A DNA stretch of 37,456 nucleotides, taken from positions 1 through 37,456 of the forward strand of contig CALFEZ010000308.1 of NCBI GenBank assembly GCA_937957895.1, written 5' to 3'. Position numbers and translations under genes: made by a program. Of this stretch, positions 31,334 to 37,456 are shown piece after piece. The notes beneath the pieces were generated by a model. It was not told where the DNA came from and did no database searches. It saw nothing but the letters and a program-made list of their open reading frames with translations. Each line of letters opens with the position of its first letter. Within the stretch, counting starts at the first letter, position 1. Origin of the DNA: an uncultured Erysipelotrichaceae bacterium. Lineage in GTDB: Bacteria; Bacillota_I; Bacilli_A; Erysipelotrichales; Erysipelotrichaceae.

Positions 31334-33040
31334 ATGGGATTCATACGTCGTTTGGATAGTCATTTGACCAACATGATCGCTGCAGGTGAAGTGGTAGAGC
31401 GTCCCATGGGGGTCGTAAAGGAACTCGTGGAAAACGCCATCGATGCCAATGCAACATCGATCGATGTCACCATCGTTGAAGGGGGCATCCATTTGATCAG
31501 TGTCAAAGACAACGGAAATGGGATGGATGGTGAAGATGCCACCATGGCATTTCAACGTCATTCAACATCAAAAATATCAAAAGAAGAAGATCTATGGTCG
31601 ATCGCCAGTTTGGGGTTTCGTGGTGAAGCATTGCCGTCGATCGCATCAGTAAGTGAGTGTGAATGCATCACCAGCAATGGCATTCAGTCCACCAAAGTAA
31701 AAACCCAGTATGGAAAGCTCATCGAAGCCATACCCTACGAAAGCGAAAAAGGGACAACGATCAACGTCAAAGGACTCTTTTTAAAAACTCCCGCACGATT
31801 GAAGCACATGAAAACATTGCCCTATGAGCAAGCATTGATCGTAGATGTCATGCAACGTTTTACCATCAGTTATCCTACGATCGCTTTTTCTTTGCAGATC
31901 GATGAAAAGATTGTGATGTCAACTAACGGCAGTGGCAATCTTCAAGAGGTCATCTATCGATTATACGGAGCTGACATCGCCAGAGAAAGCATCCCATTCA
32001 AAGAAAACGACAGTGACTTTGTCATCCATGGTCTTTTGATCAAACCATCGATATCTCGAGCAACACGAAAAGACATGTTTGTTTTTACCAATCAACGCAT
32101 GGTGCGTTCTAGTCGCATCCAACGTGCCATCATGGATGGATATCGTCATTTTATGCCCTCTGATCGTTACCCTATCGTGTTTCTTTTTATTGAGGTAGAT
32201 TTAAAACTCATTGATGTCAATGTCCACCCATCCAAATGGGAAGTACGCCTATCCAAAGAAGCACAGTTGCTTAACTTGATAGAAAAGACGATTGGACAAA
32301 CTCTGACTGATACACCTCAGATACCTCGGGTTCGTGCTATGACGACATCATACGACAAAAAACTTGTAAACGAACACACATCATTGTTTGATCAATCGAC
32401 TCCCACACAAACAGAACCTGAAATCCAAGTTAGTGAAGCAGCTGTTTCAGACATCACATACGATGTGTCATCAAAGGAATTTCGTGTTTTGGCTCAACTG
32501 CATAAGAAGTACATACTTGCAGAAAATGAAGAAGGTTTGTATATTTTTGATCAGCATGCTTCCATGGAAAGGATCCGATACGAACACTTCAAAAAGAAGA
32601 TGCTTCAAAAGATCCATCATCAAGTACCATTGCTGATACCAATCACGATCACTCATAAAAGAGCTCTTCAGCAAGCAAACGATCTGATCACATTGTTGCA
32701 TGCTTTTCAGATCACTGCAGAATACTTGCAGCAGGATACACTGATCATTCGTTCCGTTCCGGAGTGGTTATCCACAACGGATACACAAAAAGCGATCGAT
32801 GACATCGTTGATTACTTTGATGCACAACATAACAAGACCGAAGAAGACCTTCGAAAAAAGGTACTATCTTCATTGGCATGTCATAGTTCAGTGCGATTCA
32901 ATGATGCTCTATCCAATTCAGAAATGCAAAAGATCATCCATGATTTGATGCTATGTGAGCAACCTTATCATTGTCCTCACGGAAGACCAACATATATCCA
33001 GATAACGACCAATGATCTGTTTAAGGAGTTTTTACGATGA
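31334..33040 (+). CDS. mutL: DNA mismatch repair protein MutL (endonuclease type)
   Basis: MutL couples mismatch recognition to strand incision. The 568-residue protein has the GHKL ATPase ENAIDANATSID, VKDNGNGM and FRGEALPSIASVS. The C-terminal domain keeps the endonuclease motif DQHASMERIRYE near residue 406 (DQHAx2Ex4E), with CHSSVRF and CPHGRP metal-site elements. This matches organisms that lack MutH. It starts immediately at the mutS stop and overlaps miaA by four bases. Confidence 0.97.
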   Translation: MGFIRRLDSHLTNMIAAGEVVERPMGVVKELVENAIDANATSIDVTIVEGGIHLISVKDNGNGMDGEDATMAFQRHSTSKISKEEDLWSIASLGFRGEALPSIASVSECECITSNGIQSTKVKTQYGKLIEAIPYESEKGTTINVKGLFLKTPARLKHMKTLPYEQALIVDVMQRFTISYPTIAFSLQIDEKIVMSTNGSGNLQEVIYRLYGADIARESIPFKENDSDFVIHGLLIKPSISRATRKDMFVFTNQRMVRSSRIQRAIMDGYRHFMPSDRYPIVFLFIEVDLKLIDVNVHPSKWEVRLSKEAQLLNLIEKTIGQTLTDTPQIPRVRAMTTSYDKKLVNEHTSLFDQSTPTQTEPEIQVSEAAVSDITYDVSSKEFRVLAQLHKKYILAENEEGLYIFDQHASMERIRYEHFKKKMLQKIHHQVPLLIPITITHKRALQQANDLITLLHAFQITAEYLQQDTLIIRSVPEWLSTTDTQKAIDDIVDYFDAQHNKTEEDLRKKVLSSLACHSSVRFNDALSNSEMQKIIHDLMLCEQPYHCPHGRPTYIQITTNDLFKEFLR

Positions 33041-33939
33041 AACAGGTTTTGGTCCTTACCGGATTGACCGCGACCGGCAAAAGCAAATTGGCGATCGATT
33101 GGGCCAAATACTTCGATGGTGAGATCATCAGTGCTGATTCAGTTGCTGTGTATCGTCAGTTATCGATCGTTTCGGCCAAACCGGATTCTCATCAACGCTC
33201 ACAAGTAGTCCATCATGGAATCGATCTGGTTGATGTTGATAGGACATTTACGATCAAGGACTTTCGATCGTATGTAATAGAAAAAATCGATGATATCTCC
33301 AATAGAGGGAAACTACCGATCATCGTGGGCGGAAGCGGGCTCTATTTAAAGGCAGTATTGTATGATTATGAGTTCTCTGATGAAATACGACAAGACGACA
33401 GCTGGGCAGAAGAAATCAGCAATGAAGAATTACATGGCATGCTTGCGATGATCGATCCAAAAGAAGCACAGAAAATCCATCCGAACAACCGAAAGCGGAT
33501 CATTCGTGCACTCACCATCTACAAAGCGCAGAAAACACCAAAATCACAGATCATCGATAAACAACAACACCAGCTGCAATATGATGTTTTGATGTTTTGT
33601 GCTTATCTCAACAAAGATCGACTTCACCAGCAGATCGATACTCGAGTGGATCACATGATCCAGCAAGGATTAGAGCTAGAGATCAGGGATGCTTTAAGAC
33701 ATGCAACATGGGAACATCCATCGATGGCGGCTATCGGAGTCAAAGAGTTCAGACCGTATTTTGAGCAAGAAGCTACTCTTGAGCAAGTTAGTGAACAAAT
33801 CAAGATACGAACCAAACAGTTTTCAAAGCGACAGCGAACATGGTTCAAGCATCAATTTGATGCCATATGGATCGACATGGACGATCCACGACAAATCAGT
33901 GATGCATTTCAAAAGGTAACATCATGGATAAAGCGTTAG
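33037..33939 (+). CDS. miaA: tRNA dimethylallyltransferase MiaA
   Basis: MiaA adds an isopentenyl group to A37 of tRNAs that read codons starting with U. The 300-residue protein has the P-loop GLTATGKS (residues 9-16), the DSVAVYRQL segment, IVGGSGLYLKAVLYD and the C-terminal GVKEFRPY and KRQRTWFK elements. GGAG precedes the ATGA overlap with mutL, and the end overlaps the next gene by 16 bases. MiaA next to mutSL is the conserved Bacillota arrangement. Confidence 0.96.
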   Translation: MKQVLVLTGLTATGKSKLAIDWAKYFDGEIISADSVAVYRQLSIVSAKPDSHQRSQVVHHGIDLVDVDRTFTIKDFRSYVIEKIDDISNRGKLPIIVGGSGLYLKAVLYDYEFSDEIRQDDSWAEEISNEELHGMLAMIDPKEAQKIHPNNRKRIIRALTIYKAQKTPKSQIIDKQQHQLQYDVLMFCAYLNKDRLHQQIDTRVDHMIQQGLELEIRDALRHATWEHPSMAAIGVKEFRPYFEQEATLEQVSEQIKIRTKQFSKRQRTWFKHQFDAIWIDMDDPRQISDAFQKVTSWIKR

Positions 33940-34655
33940 ACAGGGTCGAACTTCTGATAGGGAAGCAGCAAACACAGCAGATCATGGACAGTTCAATCAT
34001 GGTCGTTGGCTGTGGAGGGGTTGGAGCCATGGCGGCAGAAGCATTGGTACGGTTTGGGGTAGGAAAAATCATCCTGGTCGATCATGATGTCGTAGCAATG
34101 AGCAACCTTAACCGACAGATCCATGCCACGGTCACTTCCATCGGCGAGAAAAAAGTGGATGCGCTTTACAAACGCCTCCGATCGATCTCCGATCGATGCG
34201 ACGTCATAACGATCGATCGTTTCATCGATCAAAGCAATATCGATGAGCTTTTTAAGATCCAAATCGACGTCATGATCGATGCGATCGATACGGTCACTTC
34301 TAAGTTGATGCTGATAAAGAAAGCGCAAGAGCATGACATACCGATCGTGTCCAGCATGGGAATGGGCAACCGCATGGACCCAACACAAATAAGAGTCCTT
34401 CCTTTAAACAAGACAACTCACGATCCACTGGCCAAGGTCGTGCGTTATCAATGCAGAAAACAAGGATTGGATGATACAATAAGAGTCGTATGTTCGCTTG
34501 AAACACCTATCAAACAAACGGTAAGGATCAATGATAGCCCCATACTCAAACAAGCCATGCCCCCATCAAGCAGTTCGTTTGTTCCGATGGCTGCCGGTCT
34601 TGCCTGTGGGTATGAAGCCATATCGATCATACTTTCATTAAAGGAGGTTTTATGA
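33924..34655 (+). CDS. tcdA: tRNA threonylcarbamoyladenosine dehydratase (TcdA/CsdL)
   Basis: TcdA is an E1-like enzyme that uses ATP to cyclise t6A37 in ANN-decoding tRNAs to ct6A. The 243-residue protein has a Rossmann P-loop VGCGGVGA (28-35), VDHDVVAMSNLNRQ, DAIDTVTSK and the specific SSMGMGNRMDPTQIRV. It overlaps both miaA and msrA and so shares their transcript. ThiF and MoeB are relatives, but the MDPT segment marks TcdA. Together with miaA it places two A37 modification genes side by side. Confidence 0.92.
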   Translation: MDKALDRVELLIGKQQTQQIMDSSIMVVGCGGVGAMAAEALVRFGVGKIILVDHDVVAMSNLNRQIHATVTSIGEKKVDALYKRLRSISDRCDVITIDRFIDQSNIDELFKIQIDVMIDAIDTVTSKLMLIKKAQEHDIPIVSSMGMGNRMDPTQIRVLPLNKTTHDPLAKVVRYQCRKQGLDDTIRVVCSLETPIKQTVRINDSPILKQAMPPSSSSFVPMAAGLACGYEAISIILSLKEVL

Positions 34656-35149
34656 AGAAAATCGTCGTAGCCGGAGGATGTTTTTGGGGAGTGGAAGAAT
34701 ACTTTCGTAGAGCAAAAGGCATCATCAACACCAAAGCAGGATACTCACAAGGACACAAGATAGACGCAACTTATCAAGAAGTATGCGATGGTACGACCGG
34801 TCATGCCGAAGTCGTCATGCTCGAATACGATCCAGAGCAAATCAGCTTGGTGAAAATAATGGAGCATTTGTTTCGGATCATCGACCCGACAATGCTCAAT
34901 CGTCAAGGAAATGATATCGGACATCAGTATCGCACCGGTGTTTATACGCTGGATGACAAGGATGTGCCTTTGATCAAAGACTATATCCAGCAAAAACAAA
35001 AAGAGTATCCCAAACAAATCGTGGTGGAAGTTGAACCTCTCAAAAACTTTGTTCAGGCAGAGGACTATCATCAGCTGTATCTGATCAAAAATCCACGTGG
35101 GTACTGCCATGTGAACATGAACTTGCTGAAACCGGAAGAACGCAAGTAA
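34652..35149 (+). CDS. msrA: peptide-methionine (S)-S-oxide reductase MsrA
   Basis: MsrA reduces the S form of methionine sulfoxide in proteins. The 165-residue cytosolic protein has catalytic Cys10 in GGCFWG and the family segments AGYSQGH, GTTGHAEVV and GNDIGHQYRTGVY. No extra MsrB domain is attached. AAAGGAGG precedes the ATG, which overlaps tcdA by four bases. A strong terminator follows directly. Confidence 0.96.
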   Translation: MKKIVVAGGCFWGVEEYFRRAKGIINTKAGYSQGHKIDATYQEVCDGTTGHAEVVMLEYDPEQISLVKIMEHLFRIIDPTMLNRQGNDIGHQYRTGVYTLDDKDVPLIKDYIQQKQKEYPKQIVVEVEPLKNFVQAEDYHQLYLIKNPRGYCHVNMNLLKPEERK

Positions 35150-35151
35150 GC

Positions 35152-35178
35152 AAAACCAGATGAAATCTGGTTTTTTTT
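35152..35178 (+). terminator. strong intrinsic terminator of the mutS operon
   Basis: AAAACCAGAT, loop GAA, ATCTGGTTTT gives a 10-bp stem followed by TTTT. It is the best terminator in the window. Confidence 0.92.
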
Positions 35179-35186
35179 AGGAAAAA

Positions 35187-35220
35187 AGCCATCTCGTTGG
35201 AATGATGCCATGAGGTGGCT
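35187..35220 (+). promoter_or_regulatory. hairpin sequestering the ABC gene ribosome-binding site
   Basis: AGCCATCTC (35187-35195) pairs with GAGGTGGCT (35212-35220), 9 bp with one G-T pair. The right arm contains the Shine-Dalgarno GAGGTG and ends at the ATG. The 16-base loop allows an additional TGG/CCA pairing. Confidence 0.55.
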
Positions 35221-36087
35221 ATGTTACATGTTACACATTTAAAAAAACTATACAAGAATGAACAAGGTATCACAGGGGTATCCTTTACGCTTGAAAAAGG
35301 TCAGGTTTGTGCCGTTGTCGGACATAATGGCAGTGGCAAGACGACTTTGTTCAAAACGCTGTCAGGACTCTTACATCCAGATAAGGGAACGATCGTGATA
35401 AAGACAAACAAACAAAGAAGACTTGCCATGGGATATCTTCCGGAGAATCGCAGTGTGATTGCCGATATGGAAACAGTCGAGTTCATCACTTTTTTTGGAA
35501 AACTCAAAGGCATGTCAGATACGATGATCATCCATGCGATGCAGCAATGGATGACGTTTTTGGATTGTGATGATCTCAGGGGAAAGAAACTCAGACAATG
35601 TTCAAAGGGCAATCAGCAGAAAATTCAAATGATAAGCTGTTTGATCCATGATCCGGACATTCTGATACTGGATGAACCGTTCAGTGGATTGGATATCGAC
35701 AATACCCGCTTGTTTGAAAAACTGATCATCCATTTAAAAAAACAAGAGAAATGCATTTTACTCTCAAGCCATCGATTTGAAGAAATCGAGCACTTGTGTG
35801 ATATGTTGATGGTACTAAAGGCATCTCATGTCGTGATCGAGGGATCTTTAAAACAAATCCGAGATGCAGCTGATTCGCATACCGTCACACTGAGTAATGA
35901 TCCACACATGAGCTTTCGAAATGAAAAAGGAGTTTGTGATGTCATCGTTGATGGGAATCTGACACATTATTATGTTGTGAGTGAAGCATCATGTACACGA
36001 TTGATGCAGGCTATATTGAAAGAAAGAGATCATAGAACTGTCAAGGTCGCTTCTTTGATGCTTCGCGATTTGGTCCGATCAGTATGA
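35221..36087 (+). CDS. ABC transporter ATP-binding protein (NatA-like)
   Basis: The 288-residue ATPase has Walker A GHNGSGKTT (34-42), the Q-loop region GYLPENRSV, a signature CSKGNQQKI in place of LSGGQ, and Walker B ILILDEPFSGLD with HRFEE following. This pattern fits export-type ABC proteins that pair with ABC-2 permeases, such as NatA. I used the ATG at 35221; a GTG at 35215 is in frame but lies in the Shine-Dalgarno. It overlaps its permease by four bases. Cargo unknown; lipid, ion or drug export are all possible. Confidence 0.92.
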   Translation: MLHVTHLKKLYKNEQGITGVSFTLEKGQVCAVVGHNGSGKTTLFKTLSGLLHPDKGTIVIKTNKQRRLAMGYLPENRSVIADMETVEFITFFGKLKGMSDTMIIHAMQQWMTFLDCDDLRGKKLRQCSKGNQQKIQMISCLIHDPDILILDEPFSGLDIDNTRLFEKLIIHLKKQEKCILLSSHRFEEIEHLCDMLMVLKASHVVIEGSLKQIRDAADSHTVTLSNDPHMSFRNEKGVCDVIVDGNLTHYYVVSEASCTRLMQAILKERDHRTVKVASLMLRDLVRSV

Positions 36088-37250
36088 AGACATTGATTCT
36101 GTTTTCGCTTAAACGAAAACTTCTCAATCCAATCATGGCTTGGATGGTGATAGTCGTGTTTGTCTTGATGGGGATTGGTTTGTTTGTTGATAAAGTTGTC
36201 GAAGTTGTATTTCCAAATCTTTTTTCTCAAACGTTGATTCATATGCCAAACACCATGTCTGCATACTTTGACTTTTCAAACACAAAATACGAGGTCACTG
36301 ACCGAAAAAATAGCGCCAACATCGTTATCAAAATGGATGAGGTTGGGTATTTGGTATCTGCTGATCAATCAGTATCAGAAAATGAACAGCTTACCATTCG
36401 TTCATGGATCGAACACTTTCATCTGATGCACCATTATCCCTATCTATCAGATGAAGAGATAGCCACCTTGGATTTTTTACTTTCTCCTCACATCACCTAT
36501 GACATTCGCTCAGTTTCAAATCACGAAGGTGGGTTTATTTTCATATCGATGATCTATTTCATGATGTTGGGTTTTTCTTCTACAGTCGCCAATGAGGTAG
36601 TTAGCGAAAAAATATCCAACATGTTGGACATGATGCTCACCTCCGTCACATACAAACAACATTTCTACGCAAAGATCATGATTGGGTGGCTCACTATTCT
36701 TTGTCAAGCAGGCATATGGCTTTTTACTTTGTTCTGTTGGGCAAGTATCAGGATCATATATGATCAGGGTGCTTCTTTGTATGCCTTTTTGCATCGTATA
36801 GGCCTGATAAAGCATCCATATGAATCGTTTTTTGATTATTTACAGTCGTTTGAGTGGGATTTTGCGATGGTCATGATGCTGATCATGGGCGTATTGTTTT
36901 TGTTTTTAGGAATATTGTTGGTGCAGTTGCTTTTATTGCTTGTCTCTGTCAAAATCAACAATATCGAAGAATCAGCAAGCATCCAAGCTCCGTTTTACTT
37001 GGTAATGTTGCTTTTTTACTACTGCACACTAGCCATCAACAACTATCAAACCATGCAACTGGGGATCGGCAGATACTTGTCATATATACCAGGATTTTCC
37101 ATGTTGCTGATGCCAGTCAGAATCTTATATTACGATGTTTTTTGGGTTGAGATCATCTTTGGATTGGTCATTTCCGTGATGACTCTATGGACAGCATATG
37201 CACTTGGCCTTCGTCATTATCATCATCATTTGACTGAAAGTAAAAAATGA
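36084..37250 (+). CDS. ABC-2 type permease (NatB-like)
   Basis: The 388-residue membrane protein has one N-terminal span at about 18-36, then an extracellular region of roughly 115 residues, then about five more spans at 152-170, 198-222, 258-288, 310-325 and 352-380. The segment NEVVSEKISNMLDMMLTSV is the ABC-2/NatB signature that precedes the second span. It forms a pair with the ATPase gene before it through the ATGA overlap. Substrate not predicted. Confidence 0.88.
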   Translation: MKTLILFSLKRKLLNPIMAWMVIVVFVLMGIGLFVDKVVEVVFPNLFSQTLIHMPNTMSAYFDFSNTKYEVTDRKNSANIVIKMDEVGYLVSADQSVSENEQLTIRSWIEHFHLMHHYPYLSDEEIATLDFLLSPHITYDIRSVSNHEGGFIFISMIYFMMLGFSSTVANEVVSEKISNMLDMMLTSVTYKQHFYAKIMIGWLTILCQAGIWLFTLFCWASIRIIYDQGASLYAFLHRIGLIKHPYESFFDYLQSFEWDFAMVMMLIMGVLFLFLGILLVQLLLLLVSVKINNIEESASIQAPFYLVMLLFYYCTLAINNYQTMQLGIGRYLSYIPGFSMLLMPVRILYYDVFWVEIIFGLVISVMTLWTAYALGLRHYHHHLTESKK

Positions 37251-37253
37251 TTG

Positions 37254-37324
37254 ATTGTGAAATCACAATGATTTTATGCACAAAAAACCCTCTGTTTCAC
37301 AATGTATTTTGATACTTTGTGAAA
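37254..37324. promoter_or_regulatory. cluster of TTGTGA/TCACAA inverted half-sites
   Basis: ATTGTGA-AA-TCACAAT (37254-37269) is a perfect palindrome. TTTCACAATGTAT (37295-37307), a 4-base loop and ATACTTTGTGAAA (37312-37324) form a 13-bp inverted repeat with one mismatch. Both share the TTGTGA half-site and lie 25 to 95 bases upstream of the promoter at 37349. They could be operator sites or part of a terminator for the permease. Confidence 0.55.
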
Positions 37325-37348
37325 AGTGAATAATTTAACAAGTTTGTG

Positions 37349-37377
37349 TTGACTTTAAAAATATCGGGTTATATAAT
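37349..37377 (+). promoter_or_regulatory. strong promoter of the rightmost gene
   Basis: TTGACT (37349-37354), 17 bases, TATAAT (37372-37377). Both boxes are near perfect and the spacer is optimal. Confidence 0.85.
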
Positions 37378-37406
37378 CGTGATTGTAAAGGAGGAAAAAT
37401 CATTAC

Positions 37407-37456
37407 ATGAAAAAATTATTAGTTCTAATTGCAGTAGGATTGTTAGTCTTGGTAGG
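37407..37456 (+). CDS. N-terminal fragment of a secreted or membrane-anchored protein
   Basis: Only the first 16 codons and two bases are in the window, encoding MKKLLVLIAVGLLVLV. Two lysines followed by a long hydrophobic run indicate a signal peptide or anchor; a lipobox could follow outside. AAAGGAGG (37387-37394) lies 12 bases before the ATG. Function cannot be told. Confidence 0.75.
   Translation, partial: MKKLLVLIAVGLLVLV

Noticed and set aside
31043..31561. 172-codon minus-strand frame across the mutS-mutL junction
   Set aside because: It is antisense to two certain genes, with no ribosome-binding site or recognisable motif.
1..37456. CRISPR arrays, insertion sequences, prophage, tRNA or rRNA genes
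   Set aside because: I saw no regularly spaced repeats, transposase or phage motifs, tRNA-like segments or rRNA in any intergenic gap.

Overview
The window is the replication-origin region of a low-GC bacterium related to the Bacillota. Gene order around dnaA matches that group: rpmH-rnpA-yidC-khpB leave leftward, and dnaA-dnaN-rlbA-recF-gyrB-gyrA leave rightward, followed by serS, SRP RNA, tadA, dnaX and recR. The code is standard; TGA is a stop in rpmH, dnaA and recR. The SRP RNA is short (about 79 nt, no Alu domain), as in Mollicutes, Clostridium-like and Gram-negative lineages but unlike Bacillus. I infer a Mollicutes-proximal lineage of the Izemoplasma/Acholeplasma/Haloplasma kind, without being able to name it. 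It encodes a SEDS protein and a DivIC/FtsB-like protein, so peptidoglycan synthesis or a relic of it is possible.

Left arm (1-8503, all minus strand, away from the origin): start of a probable dhaK; gpmI and a divIC-like gene; an rlbP(rqcP)-mfd-pth cluster; khpB(jag), yidC, rnpA, rpmH. The origin (8504-9026) has eight candidate DnaA boxes, and more lie between dnaA and dnaN.

Right arm (9027-37456, mostly plus): the dnaA/dnaN/recF/gyrBA block; serS with two exact parS sites; SRP RNA and tadA; dnaX-recR-fhs plus an unrecognised gene with a possible EVE/PUA-like N-terminus. A convergent CYTH gene and nadK follow, then a SEDS gene on the minus strand, a PTS EIIC-like permease with a degenerate EIIB-like tail, a tightly overlapping mutS-mutL-miaA-tcdA-msrA operon, a two-gene ABC-2 exporter, and the start of a gene for a protein with a hydrophobic N-terminus under a strong promoter.

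The genes serve replication initiation and clamp loading, topology control, chromosome segregation, repair, translation support, membrane insertion and division. I found no CRISPR array, transposon, prophage, rRNA or tRNA. The most notable points are gyrase residues that differ from drug-contact residues in both subunits, the paired parS sites, the PTS-like permease without its phosphocysteine, a ribosome-binding site buried in a hairpin before the ABC exporter, and clustered inverted repeats before the last gene. I did not recognise a wholly new multi-gene system.
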